From contig CACXFW010000282.1 of the NCBI GenBank assembly GCA_902767065.1, forward strand, positions 1 to 19,477: a DNA stretch of 19,477 nucleotides, read 5' to 3'. Shown here piece after piece: positions 1 through 7,421 of the stretch (positions are counted from its first letter, which is position 1; each line of letters starts with the position of its first letter). The stretch comes from an uncultured Lachnospiraceae bacterium. Lineage in GTDB: Bacteria > Bacillota > Clostridia > Lachnospirales > Lachnospiraceae. The notes under the pieces were generated by a model. That model saw only the letters and a list, made by a program, of their open reading frames with translations. It searched no databases and was not told the origin of the DNA. A program made the translations under genes and the position numbers.

Positions 1-1
1 G

Positions 2-73
2 GGCCTGATCTGAGTTTTGTACTGCCGCTTACAGGCAAGCCTGACGCGTCAGATACAAAGACTCAGATCGGCC
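2..73. repeat. Long imperfect hairpin, probably part of a dispersed intergenic repeat
   Basis: GGCC at 2-5 pairs with GGCC at 70-73. GATCTGAGT (7-15) pairs with ACTCAGATC (61-69), and TTTGTA (16-21) pairs with TACAAA (54-59), with single-base bulges at 6 and 60. Inside, CTG (22-24) can pair with CAG (50-52), and CAGG (32-35) faces CCTG (40-43). The structure is too long for a simple terminator and has no T-run. Its right side runs directly into the tag at 70-86, which recurs at 5104-5120. The first reading frame is open from 1 to a TAG at 79-81 and could be the 3' end of an upstream gene. The self-complementarity makes a non-coding repeat more likely. Confidence 0.55.
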
Positions 74-86
74 GTGAATAGTAACA
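70..86. repeat. 17-bp dispersed tag, copy 1
   Basis: GGCCGTGAATAGTAACA is found here and again, base for base, at 5104-5120. Both copies are intergenic and both follow self-complementary sequence. Read in reverse it is TGTTACTATTCACGGCC, which resembles the ends of the inverted-repeat element at 7318-7387 (CGTTACGATTCAGC). The tag includes the TAG that closes the first-frame reading at 79-81. Confidence 0.6.
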
Positions 87-232
87 ATTTCGACAAATTT
101 ATCCCGGCGGGTTGAATTAATCAGGCTGGCAGTTTACAATATAGCCGTTATCAGGGGAGAATCACACTGGGGGGCTTACATAACCCGGCTACATGATGCC
201 GGAATAACGGATAATTCAGAGGTGATTTTGCT

Positions 233-547
233 ATGAGGTCAGACAGGCATCCTGTTTCAAGAGAGAATCGCAGGGGAATGATCCTGATTATTGTCGTGGT
301 GGGGATCATTATCGTGGCGCTGGCGGTGAAGTGTCGTTCCCTTTCCACCCGGAATGAGACCTACGCCCGGCAGATCGAGACACTGGAACAGAAGATCTCA
401 GAGGAACGGGGCAGAAGCGAGAACATAGAGACATTTCGCAGGTATACGAAGACGAATGCTTTTGTCGAGAAGCTGGCAAGGGAGAAGCTGGGACTGGTAT
501 ATCCGGATGAGGTGATCTTCCAGCCTGGCACACCGGATAATGATTAA
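233..547 (+). CDS. divIC: Septum formation initiator, DivIC/FtsB family
   Basis: Small bitopic division protein of 104 residues. The basic N-terminus (1-14) faces the cytoplasm and one transmembrane helix spans about 15-33. An extracytoplasmic coiled coil follows (about 36-64, rich in Glu, Gln and Arg heptads). The C-terminal signature is RRYTKTNAFVEKLAREKLG, then YPDEVIF, typical of FtsB/DivIC proteins; length is also typical. In the family it forms a complex with FtsL and DivIB/FtsQ and activates septal wall synthesis. The start is set by AGAGGTGA at 218-225, seven bases before ATG. The position upstream of tilS-hpt-ftsH matches Bacillus and clostridial gene order. FtsL is a weaker alternative; order and the AREKLG motif favour DivIC. 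Confidence 0.9.
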   Translation: MRSDRHPVSRENRRGMILIIVVVGIIIVALAVKCRSLSTRNETYARQIETLEQKISEERGRSENIETFRRYTKTNAFVEKLAREKLGLVYPDEVIFQPGTPDND

Positions 548-733
548 CCGGCATATACCGCGGAATTGGGCATGAGGCGTCGCCGGCTGTGCAGGTGAGG
601 GAGCCCTGATGCCATTGAAGTCTTTTGAATCGGCAGTGAATTTCGTTCACGGGTATAGAAAGTGTTACACCAGGGACTGACCTGCATGGCAGGGCCTGGC
701 AGTTTTGCCGCTGATTGCCATATTTGCAGAATT
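548..733. other. Intergenic stretch between divIC and tilS with small hairpins
   Basis: No gene is supported here. Short foldable segments are visible. GGCAT (569-573) pairs with ATGCC (609-613). GTGAA (636-640) pairs with TTCAC (646-650). A nested stem has CCAGG (670-674) with CCTGG (695-699) outside CCTGC (681-685) with GCAGG (689-693), loop ATG. A TATAGA at 654-659 could be a -10, but I see no well-spaced -35. In Bacillus subtilis this interval holds yabR, two tRNA genes, spoIIE and other genes; none is visible. Confidence 0.4.
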
Positions 734-768
734 ACGCTCTGCGGATTGATTCCGCAGAGCGTTATTTT
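734..768 (+). terminator. Intrinsic terminator or attenuator upstream of tilS
   Basis: ACGCTCTGCGGA (734-745) and TCCGCAGAGCGT (751-762) form a perfect 12-bp stem with loop TTGAT, followed by TATTTT. It ends divIC transcription or acts as an attenuator in the tilS leader, since only 40 bases separate it from the tilS start and no clear promoter lies between. Confidence 0.8.
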
Positions 769-808
769 CCATAAGGGACGGCTGAGGCCGGAGGATGATG
801 ATGACAGA

Positions 809-2308
809 ATGAAACATCCGGTACTGGAAATGATTGAAAGCGCGATGGAGCCGTTTGGCCGGATGCCGGTCCTTGTGGCGGTTTCCGGGGGCGCGGATTC
901 CGTCTGCCTTCTAATGGCGCTCAGGGAACTGGGATATGAAGTGAGCGCGGTTCATGTGGAGCATGGAATCCGCGGAGAGGAGAGCCTTGAGGACTGCGCA
1001 TTTGTGCGCGGGCTGTGTGCTGAGAACCGGATCCCTCTGAGCGTGGTGTCCGTGGATGCGCCATCTTCGGCGCGAAGCCTGTCCATGACGCTGGAGGAGG
1101 CGGCGCGCCTGGAACGGCGCAGGGTTTATCGCGAGACGGCGCAAAGACTCGGGATCGAAGTCGTGGCAACGGCCCACCACCGGATGGACCAGGCGGAAAC
1201 GGTTCTGTGGAACCTGATCCGGGGCACCTCCACAGGAGGGCTTGGCGGGATCCGCCCGGTACGCAGGGAGAGCGGCCTGATCATGGTCCGGCCGCTTCTT
1301 TCCTGCGGGAGGGACCAGATCGAGGAGTATCTCCTGGAAAGAGGGATCATCTGGCGGACGGACCGGACGAATGCAGATACACAGATCACGCGCAATGCCA
1401 TCCGCCTGGAAATCATGCCGCTTCTTAAACGGCTCAACGCCGGCGCGGCTGAACATATCGCCCAGGCAGCGAAAGACCTGCAGCAGGTGGAGGACTTCCT
1501 GATTCAGGAAGAGGATGCCCTCTGGAAGAGAGTCATTCTGGAGAACGGGGACGGACACGGACAGGATCTGACGGCCGACCGGCGCGCGTTATCCGCCTCT
1601 TCCGGATTGATGCGCACCAGGATCCTGAGGCGGATGATCATCAGGTGCATCGGATCGGCGAAGGACATTTCCAGGACGCATGTCAGATCCCTGGAGGACC
1701 TGGTACAGGGACCAAACGGAAAGACGGTCTGCCTTCCAGACGGCCTGACTGCTTCAAGCGAGGAAGGCCTTCTCAGAATGACCCGCAGGAAAGCCCGGAC
1801 GGTTGAGAGGGTCATTGCGCTGGACAAAGACGGGAGCTATGTCTTTCCCGGAGTGAAGGAGGCTGAGAGCGGAAGAATCCTCGTTCATGTGGCGTATCTT
1901 GCCTGGAATGGCGGGAGTGTTCCGAAAAAGAAGTACACGAAGTATCTGGCTTATGATACAATGGCACCGTGTCTGGTTCTTCGGACCAGAAGGCCGGGTG
2001 ATTATCTGATGGTCAATTCATCCCTTGGACGCAGGAAACTGAAGGACTATCTGATCGACGAGAAGATCCCACGGCATCTCAGGGATACCATCCCTGTCAT
2101 TGCCCAGGGAAGCCATGTGCTGTGGGTGGTCGGAATGCGAATCAGCGAAGGCGCGAAGGTAAAAGAAGGAATGAACTGTGTCCGGATCTCGGTATCTGAT
2201 TATTCACAGCAAGACTGCCCGGACAGGGGCTGCGGAAACGGCGATGACGGGCAGATACTGACTCAAAGGAGGAGCGATGAAAGAAACAGTCAGAATTCTG
2301 ATTCCTGA
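809..2308 (+). CDS. tilS: tRNA(Ile)-lysidine synthetase TilS
   Basis: Cytoplasmic enzyme of 499 residues that uses ATP to attach lysine to C34 of the tRNA(Ile) with a CAU anticodon, switching it from Met to Ile decoding. The N-type ATP-pyrophosphatase loop SGGADS is at 26-31. AHHRMDQAETVLWNLIRGTS, followed by GGLGGI, is the second TilS signature. The C-terminal TilS domain is marked by LRTRRPGDYL and RRKLKDYLIDEKIP. ATG at 809 is preferred: the frame stays open upstream to a GTG at 662, but that extension would translate through the terminator hairpin at 734-768 and has no TilS similarity. GGAGG at 790-794 lies 14 bases before 809, a rather long spacing. The 3' end overlaps hpt by 32 bp, so the two are probably cotranscribed. 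Confidence 0.93.
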   Translation: MKHPVLEMIESAMEPFGRMPVLVAVSGGADSVCLLMALRELGYEVSAVHVEHGIRGEESLEDCAFVRGLCAENRIPLSVVSVDAPSSARSLSMTLEEAARLERRRVYRETAQRLGIEVVATAHHRMDQAETVLWNLIRGTSTGGLGGIRPVRRESGLIMVRPLLSCGRDQIEEYLLERGIIWRTDRTNADTQITRNAIRLEIMPLLKRLNAGAAEHIAQAAKDLQQVEDFLIQEEDALWKRVILENGDGHGQDLTADRRALSASSGLMRTRILRRMIIRCIGSAKDISRTHVRSLEDLVQGPNGKTVCLPDGLTASSEEGLLRMTRRKARTVERVIALDKDGSYVFPGVKEAESGRILVHVAYLAWNGGSVPKKKYTKYLAYDTMAPCLVLRTRRPGDYLMVNSSLGRRKLKDYLIDEKIPRHLRDTIPVIAQGSHVLWVVGMRISEGAKVKEGMNCVRISVSDYSQQDCPDRGCGNGDDGQILTQRRSDERNSQNSDS

Positions 2309-2807
2309 GGACAAGGTCGATGAGAGGATTGCCCAGCTGGGCGCGCAGATCAGCCAGGATTATGCCGGAAAGCAGGTACACCTGGTCGGAATCCTGAAGG
2401 GGAGCATCTTCTTCATCTGTGAGCTGGCGAAACGGATCTCCGTGCCTGTCACCCTGGATTTCATGTCCGTGTCAAGCTATGGTTCAGGGACGAAGTCCAA
2501 CGGAATCGTCAAGATGATCAAGGACCTGGATGAACCGATCGAGGGGAAGGATGTTCTGATCGTGGAAGACATCATCGATTCCGGCAGGACCCTTAGCTAC
2601 CTTCTGAAGAATCTGTCGAGCCGGAAACCGGCATCGATCCGTCTGTGCACGATGCTGGACAAGCCGGAGCGCAGGGAGGTGGATGTGGAGGTGGATTACC
2701 AGGGCTTCATCATTCCGGACGAATTTGTGGTTGGTTACGGCCTGGACTATGACCAGAGATACCGCAACCTGCCCTATATCGGGGTATTGTCGTTAACGAA
2801 GGAGTAA
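2277..2807 (+). CDS. hpt: Hypoxanthine phosphoribosyltransferase
   Basis: Purine salvage enzyme of 176 residues that converts hypoxanthine (and usually guanine) plus PRPP to IMP or GMP. Visible features are KGS at 41-43, the flexible-loop SYGS at 67-70, the PRPP loop VLIVEDIIDSGRTL at 93-106, base-contacting Lys129 in LDKP, and the C-terminal GYGLDYDQRYRNLPYIG. Length and motifs are those of Firmicute Hpt. AAAGGAGG at 2265-2272 sits four bases before ATG, inside the tilS 3' end, which indicates translational coupling. The tilS-hpt-ftsH order is widely conserved in Firmicutes. Confidence 0.96.
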   Translation: MKETVRILIPEDKVDERIAQLGAQISQDYAGKQVHLVGILKGSIFFICELAKRISVPVTLDFMSVSSYGSGTKSNGIVKMIKDLDEPIEGKDVLIVEDIIDSGRTLSYLLKNLSSRKPASIRLCTMLDKPERREVDVEVDYQGFIIPDEFVVGYGLDYDQRYRNLPYIGVLSLTKE

Positions 2808-2919
2808 GATCCCGTTTGAAAGTACGAGTCTTGAGGGACGAAGCAGTTTCGATTACGGGACCTGAATCCGGACGGATATTGTCAGAAATAAACTGTTGTT
2901 TACAGAGGAGTAAGTAGTC

Positions 2920-4728
2920 TTGAATAAAGGAACAAGGGCAACCGGCCTCTACCTGGTTGCGGGACTTCTGCTGATCCTTCTGATCTTCACGCTGCGTGAC
3001 AGCTTTAACGGGCGAAGCGACATCACATCGCGGCAGCTGAAGGCCATGCTGGAGGCCGGGAAAGTCTCGATGATAGAGGTCATCCAGAATGAGGAGGTTC
3101 CGACCGGATCTCTGAAGATCACGACGACGGACAATGAAGAGCTGTCGATGAATGTCACGAATGTGAATTCGGCGGTGGACATGGTCGGTAAGTATGACGT
3201 GACCGTCCGGGTGCAGGATGTATCCAGGCGGAGCACGCTGTTCTCCACCTTTCTTCCTGTGCTTCTCACCGGCCTGATGATGCTTCTGCTGTTCACATTG
3301 ATGAGCCGTCAGCAGGGCGGTGGCTCCATGATGATGAACTTCGGCAAAAGCCGCGCGAAGATGTTCACGCCGGATGCCAGGAAGGTGACGTTCGCGGATG
3401 TCGCCGGGCTTATGGAGGAGAAGGAAGACCTCAGGGAGCTGGTACAGTTTCTGTCAGAACCGGAGCAGTTTCTGAATGTGGGTGCCAGGATCCCGAAGGG
3501 CGTGATCCTGGTCGGACCTCCCGGAACCGGAAAGACTTTGCTTGCGAGAGCGGTTGCAGGCGAGGCAGGCGTACCGTTTTTCTCGATTTCCGGCTCGGAT
3601 TTCGTGGAAATGTTCGTCGGTGTAGGAGCAAGCCGCGTGCGGGATCTGTTTGAGGAAGCCAAGAAGCATCAGCCATGCATCGTGTTTATCGACGAGATTG
3701 ACGCGGTCGGGCGCCGCAGAGGGACCGGAATGGGCGGCGGCCATGATGAGAGGGAGCAGACGCTCAACCAGCTCCTGGTGGAGATGGACGGGTTTTCGGA
3801 GAACGAGGGCATCATCGTGATGGCGGCAACCAACCGGATCGATATTCTGGATCCGGCGATTCTCAGGGCAGGCCGTTTTGACAGGCAGGTCCATGTGGGC
3901 AGGCCGGATGTCAGGGGACGCCTGGAGATTCTGAATGTCCATTCCAGAAAGAAGCCTCTGGCGGATGATGTGGACCTGAACACGGTTGCGCGCACCAGTG
4001 CCGGCTTCACCGGTGCGGACCTTGAAAACCTTATGAACGAGGCGGCGATCGGCGCGGCCAAGGATCACAGGGCCTACATTAAGCAAAGCGACATTGAGGC
4101 CGCATTTATCCGGATCGGTATCGGCTCGGAGAAGCACAGCCGCGTGATTTCCGAGAAGGAGAAACGAATTACGGCCTATCATGAATCCGGACACGCGATC
4201 CTCTTCCATCTGCTGCCGGATGTCGGGCCGGTGCATACCATTTCCATCATTCCCACCGGGCACGGAGCCGCGGGCTATACGATGCCGCTTCCTGAGAAGG
4301 ATGAGATGTTCGAGACGAAAGGAAAGATGCGTCAGAGCATCGTCGTTCTTCTGGGTGGACGTGTGGCGGAGGAGCTTGTGATCGGGGATGTCACGACCGG
4401 AGCCTCACAGGATATCAAGCAGGCGAGCGCGGTCGCAAGGGCGATGGTGACCAAGTATGGTTTCTCCGAACGGCTGGGGCTGGTCAACTATGAGCAGGGC
4501 GAGGACGAGATCTTTATCGGCAAGGACCTGGCGCACACCAGGCAGTACGGAGAGCGGGTCGCATCCATCATTGATGAGGAAGTGAAGAAGATCATTGACG
4601 AGGCCTATGAGACGGCGCGCAGTCTGATCATGGAAAACAGAGAGATTCTGGACCGCTCGGCAGGTCTTTTGATAGAGAAGGAAAAGCTCAGCCGTGAGGA
4701 ATTCGAGGCCCTTTTCGCTCAGGCCTGA
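2920..4728 (+). CDS. ftsH: ATP-dependent zinc metalloprotease FtsH
   Basis: Membrane-anchored AAA+ protease of 602 residues that degrades misfolded membrane and regulatory proteins. TM1 spans about 9-25, an extracytoplasmic segment covers about 26-108, and TM2 about 109-128. The AAA module has Walker A GPPGTGKT (199-206), pore loop MFVGVGA (231-237), Walker B IVFIDEID (254-261) and a second region of homology ending AGRFDR (317-322) with the arginine fingers. The protease domain has HESGH (421-425, catalytic Glu422) and a third zinc ligand, Asp498 in TTGASQDIK. The start is TTG: AGAGGAG at 2904-2910 is nine bases upstream, and the first internal ATG would delete TM1. The C-terminus is short, lacking a long acidic tail. 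Confidence 0.96.
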   Translation: MNKGTRATGLYLVAGLLLILLIFTLRDSFNGRSDITSRQLKAMLEAGKVSMIEVIQNEEVPTGSLKITTTDNEELSMNVTNVNSAVDMVGKYDVTVRVQDVSRRSTLFSTFLPVLLTGLMMLLLFTLMSRQQGGGSMMMNFGKSRAKMFTPDARKVTFADVAGLMEEKEDLRELVQFLSEPEQFLNVGARIPKGVILVGPPGTGKTLLARAVAGEAGVPFFSISGSDFVEMFVGVGASRVRDLFEEAKKHQPCIVFIDEIDAVGRRRGTGMGGGHDEREQTLNQLLVEMDGFSENEGIIVMAATNRIDILDPAILRAGRFDRQVHVGRPDVRGRLEILNVHSRKKPLADDVDLNTVARTSAGFTGADLENLMNEAAIGAAKDHRAYIKQSDIEAAFIRIGIGSEKHSRVISEKEKRITAYHESGHAILFHLLPDVGPVHTISIIPTGHGAAGYTMPLPEKDEMFETKGKMRQSIVVLLGGRVAEELVIGDVTTGASQDIKQASAVARAMVTKYGFSERLGLVNYEQGEDEIFIGKDLAHTRQYGERVASIIDEEVKKIIDEAYETARSLIMENREILDRSAGLLIEKEKLSREEFEALFAQA

Positions 4729-4829
4729 GGCGGGAGACGGAAATTGCAATCCGAAAGTGCACATATCACAGGCGGGATAAGATGAAACCGCAGCTTGTAC
4801 TTGCTTCTGCGCTGTGAAGCATGGTATGA

Positions 4830-4847
4830 GCAATATAGGCATATTGC
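4830..4847. promoter_or_regulatory. Operator-like dyad upstream of the glycosidase promoter
   Basis: GCAATAT (4830-4836) and ATATTGC (4841-4847) are perfect inverted repeats around AGGC. There is no T-run, so this is not a terminator. It lies about 55-75 bases upstream of the candidate -10 at 4905 and could bind a dimeric regulator. Confidence 0.35.
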
Positions 4848-4882
4848 ACAAAGAAATCCGATTTATTTAGACAAGTTTGGGC

Positions 4883-4916
4883 AGACTTCGGCGAAGTTTC
4901 ATGCTATAACTATAAC
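4883..4916 (+). promoter_or_regulatory. Candidate extended -10 promoter with overlapping dyad
   Basis: TGCTATAAC at 4902-4910 is an extended -10 element (TG-N-TATAAC), with a second TATAAC at 4911-4916. No good -35 is visible at 17-bp spacing. Instead a dyad, ACTTCG (4885-4890) and CGAAGT (4892-4897) around one central G, covers that position, as an operator would. Transcription from here would give the glycosidase a leader of about 270 bases. Confidence 0.4.
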
Positions 4917-4978
4917 TGTAAAACCCCAATACATTATATAGTTTTGCTACACCCCATAAGAGAATACCTTCTCCAAGG

Positions 4979-5010
4979 AAGAGGGACAGCGCGCAAGTGC
5001 TGTTCCTTTT
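4979..5010 (+). terminator. GNRA-capped hairpin, terminator or attenuator
   Basis: AGGGACAGCGC (4982-4992) pairs with GTGCTGTTCCT (4997-5007), with two G-U pairs and loop GCAA, a GNRA tetraloop. AA at 4979-4980 can pair with TT at 5009-5010. The following bases are CCCC rather than a T-run; the T-rich part (TTCCTTTT) is inside or next to the right arm, so termination strength is uncertain. It may end ftsH read-through or be part of the glycosidase leader. Confidence 0.45.
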
Positions 5011-5033
5011 CCCCGTTTTGGGACAGAATATGA

Positions 5034-5088
5034 TTCAGACAGGAGCGTCGTAAGACGCGGCATACGTGCAAAGCACGGATGGTCTGAG
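5034..5088 (+). ncRNA. Possible three-way-junction RNA element in the glycosidase leader
   Basis: TCAGAC (5035-5040) pairs with GTCTGA (5082-5087) as a closing stem. It encloses two perfect 5-bp hairpins: GCGTC-GTAA-GACGC (5045-5058, GNRA loop) and CGTGC-AAA-GCACG (5065-5077). I cannot match it to a riboswitch class I know. It may be a structured leader or the body of a dispersed repeat, because the shared 17-bp tag follows at 5104-5120. Confidence 0.35.
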
Positions 5089-5103
5089 GTCTGTGGGTGG
5101 AGG

Positions 5104-5120
5104 GGCCGTGAATAGTAACA
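5104..5120. repeat. 17-bp dispersed tag, copy 2
   Basis: GGCCGTGAATAGTAACA is an exact copy of bases 70-86, here 70 bases before the glycosidase start. As in the first copy, self-complementary DNA lies just upstream. Confidence 0.6.
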
Positions 5121-5189
5121 GGCAGCCGCACAGGGGAAAAACTGTGCTGAGTCGGCGAAATGACACAGACATGGAAGGAAGGTTCTTCG

Positions 5190-7310
5190 ATGCAATTCAG
5201 GAAAACGTTCAGCCAGGCGGCACGCACGGCGAGGTATGTGATGGAGATGCTGCCGACGCTGAATCTGGACGCGCTGTTCTCTGATGAGACCCCGGCTTAT
5301 GTGGAACCCTTTGAACCCGCTGTGGGGGACACGGTGACGATCCGGGTGAGGACGGCCAGGGCGAATGTTGACGAAGTGTGGCTCGTGAGCGACCATATGC
5401 GCGAGCGCATGGAATATGAACGGACATCGGGATTCTTTGACTATTACGTGACCAAGGTGCGTATGGGCCGCCAGAGCATGAGCTACTGCTTCGAGATCAT
5501 CAGCGGGCCGATGCGTGTGACGCTGAATAAGCGGGGGATCTCCGAGCATCCCGACAGCGGGGCGAGATTCCGGATCTGCCCCGGCTTTTCCACGCCCGAC
5601 TGGGCGAAGGGGGCGGTCATGTACCAGATATACACCGACCGTTTCTGCCGGGGAGACGAGACCAACGATGTGCTGGACGATGAGTATTGCTACATCGGAA
5701 AGCATGTCCGGCATATCAGCGACTGGTATCAGCGGCCGGCCGCGATGGATGTTGGCAACTTCTACGGAGGGGACCTGGAGGGCGTGCGGCAGAAGCTGGA
5801 CTATCTTAAGGACCTGGGGATTGAAGCAATCTATTTCAACCCGCTCTTTGTCTCTCCGTCCAACCATAAGTACGACACGCAGGACTATGATCACATTGAT
5901 CCGCATTTCGGAAGGCTGGTTGTCGATGAGGGAGATGTCCTGGCTCCTGATGTGAAGGAGAACTCCCGGTCCTCCCGCTATATCTGCCGGGTGACCCGGA
6001 AGGAGAACCTGGAGGCATCGGACGCTCTCTTCATCGAGCTGGTGAAAGAGGCGCACAGCCGGGGAATCCGGGTGATCCTGGACGGGGTCTTCAACCACTG
6101 CGGCTCCTTCAACAAATGGATGGACCGGGAGAAGATCTACAGCCATCAGGCAGGGTACGAGGACGGGGCTTATGTCAGCGCGAAATCGCCGTATTCGGAT
6201 TTTTTCCTGTTCCGGGACAAGGACCCCGGTGCCTGGCCGGACAACGGTTCCTATGCGGGATGGTGGGGACATGACACGCTTCCGAAGCTGAATTATGAGG
6301 AATCGGAGAACCTGACGGGGTTTATCCTGTCGATTGCGCGGAAATGGGTTTCCCCGCCTTACTCAGCGGACGGGTGGCGCCTGGACGTTGCTGCGGACCT
6401 GGGGCAGGGAGCGGAGTTCAACCACAGGTTCTGGAGGGCGTTCCGGCACGAAGTCAAGAAGGCGAATCCGGACGCTTTGATTGTGGCGGAGCATTACGGC
6501 GATGCCGGGATGTGGCTTGCGGGAGATGAATGGGATACGATCATGAACTATGACGCGTTCATGGAACCGGTCACCTGGTTTTTCACGGGAATGGAGAAGC
6601 ATTCCAACGAATACCTGGAAGGACAGCTGGGAAATGCGGACGCGTTCTTCGGATCCATGCGCTATCACATGTGCGAATTCATGGAATCTTCTCTCCTTTG
6701 TGCCATGAATCAGCTGTCCAATCATGATCATTCCCGGTTCCTGACCCGGACAAACCACCGCACGGGACGTGCCGCGGATTATGAGTATGACGCAGCTTCC
6801 GAGGGTGTTGACCCGGCCGTGATGCGGGAGGCCGTCATCCTGCAGATGACCTGGCCCGGAGCGCCCACCCTTTATTACGGGGATGAGGCAGGGCTGACGG
6901 GTTTTACGGATCCGGATAACCGGCGGACGTACCCATGGGGAAGAGAAGACAAGGAGATGATCGCATTTTTCAAAAGTGTGATCGATCTGCATAAGAAGCA
7001 TCAGGTCCTGAAGACAGGGTCGATCAAGTTCCTGGGCGGAGGATATCAGTATCTTGCGTATGCCAGGTTCAATGAGGAAGAGCAGATCGCGTGTCTGTTC
7101 AATAACGGCGGCGAGGCGATCGAGATTACGGTTCCGGTGTGGACTGCCGGCGTCCCGGTGGATTCGACGATGACCCGGATCTTTCTCTCCAATGCAAAGA
7201 CTTATTCGACGAAAAAGAAGACCGTTGCGGTAAGCCATGGAGAACTGAAGATCCGGCTCGACTCCCGATCAGGCGTGGTGCTGTCTTCCCGGCCGCAGGC
7301 TGTTTTATAA
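5190..7310 (+). CDS. Intracellular GH13 alpha-glycosidase (neopullulanase/cyclomaltodextrinase-like)
   Basis: Cytoplasmic glycoside hydrolase of 706 residues that probably cleaves alpha-glucosidic bonds in maltodextrins or related oligosaccharides. An N-terminal beta-rich region (about 30-130) resembles the domain preceding the barrel in neopullulanases. Catalytic GH13 regions are DGVFNH (298-303), GWRLD (395-399, nucleophile Asp399), VAEH (432-435, acid/base Glu434) and SNHD (510-513, transition-state Asp513). A roughly 37-residue charged insertion follows IDPHFG (about 242-278). There is no signal peptide. ATG 5190 has GGAAGG at 5177-5182, seven bases away. An in-frame ATG at 5160 would add 10 residues but lacks a good ribosome binding site. 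Unrelated in function to its neighbours and bordered by repeat-like elements. Substrate is not readable from sequence alone. Confidence 0.9.
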   Translation: MQFRKTFSQAARTARYVMEMLPTLNLDALFSDETPAYVEPFEPAVGDTVTIRVRTARANVDEVWLVSDHMRERMEYERTSGFFDYYVTKVRMGRQSMSYCFEIISGPMRVTLNKRGISEHPDSGARFRICPGFSTPDWAKGAVMYQIYTDRFCRGDETNDVLDDEYCYIGKHVRHISDWYQRPAAMDVGNFYGGDLEGVRQKLDYLKDLGIEAIYFNPLFVSPSNHKYDTQDYDHIDPHFGRLVVDEGDVLAPDVKENSRSSRYICRVTRKENLEASDALFIELVKEAHSRGIRVILDGVFNHCGSFNKWMDREKIYSHQAGYEDGAYVSAKSPYSDFFLFRDKDPGAWPDNGSYAGWWGHDTLPKLNYEESENLTGFILSIARKWVSPPYSADGWRLDVAADLGQGAEFNHRFWRAFRHEVKKANPDALIVAEHYGDAGMWLAGDEWDTIMNYDAFMEPVTWFFTGMEKHSNEYLEGQLGNADAFFGSMRYHMCEFMESSLLCAMNQLSNHDHSRFLTRTNHRTGRAADYEYDAASEGVDPAVMREAVILQMTWPGAPTLYYGDEAGLTGFTDPDNRRTYPWGREDKEMIAFFKSVIDLHKKHQVLKTGSIKFLGGGYQYLAYARFNEEEQIACLFNNGGEAIEITVPVWTAGVPVDSTMTRIFLSNAKTYSTKKKTVAVSHGELKIRLDSRSGVVLSSRPQAVL

Positions 7311-7393
7311 GGATAATCGTAACGATTCAGCACCCCACAATGAAAAGCGCGAAGCGTTCCGGGTAAGCGGGGGGCTGAATCGTTACGGATAAT
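7311..7393. repeat. MITE/REP-like inverted-repeat element with apparent target duplication
   Basis: CGTAACGATTCAGC (7318-7331) and GCTGAATCGTTACG (7374-7387) are perfect 14-bp inverted repeats. After one mismatch the stem continues with CCCC (7333-7336) against GGGG (7369-7372). Inside, AGCGC-GAA-GCGTT (7346-7358) forms a small hairpin. GGATAAT occurs directly outside the left arm (7311-7317) and again at 7387-7393, as a 7-bp target-site duplication would. No protein is encoded. With no T-run it is unlikely to be a simple terminator. It fills almost the whole gap between the glycosidase and ddl. Confidence 0.6.
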
Positions 7394-7421
7394 GAATCAC
7401 AGAGGATAAGGGGGATGAGAC

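Noticed and set aside
662..808. N-terminal extension of TilS from a GTG at 662
   Set aside because: It would translate through a perfect terminator hairpin, lacks similarity to TilS, and the family N-terminus fits ATG 809.
548..808. tRNA genes between divIC and tilS, as in Bacillus subtilis
   Set aside because: No acceptor/T-arm pattern (GTTCGA-type loop with a matching 7-bp acceptor) can be seen; only small hairpins are present.
3454..4263. Minus-strand open frame (269 codons) opposite ftsH
   Set aside because: It lies entirely within the conserved AAA and protease coding sequence of ftsH and has no domain of its own.
5160..5189. Glycosidase start at ATG 5160
   Set aside because: There is no ribosome binding site before it; GGAAGG correctly precedes ATG 5190. 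It remains possible but is less likely.
4947..6272. Long minus-strand open frame (441 codons) opposite the glycosidase gene
   Set aside because: It is antisense to a clear GH13 gene, has a His/Pro/Arg-rich composition typical of a shadow of GC-rich coding DNA, and shows no recognisable domain.
7318..7387. T-box or intrinsic terminator interpretation of the inverted repeat before ddl
   Set aside because: No T-box core sequence and no T-run are present; the perfect symmetrical ends with flanking direct repeats fit a small repeat element better.
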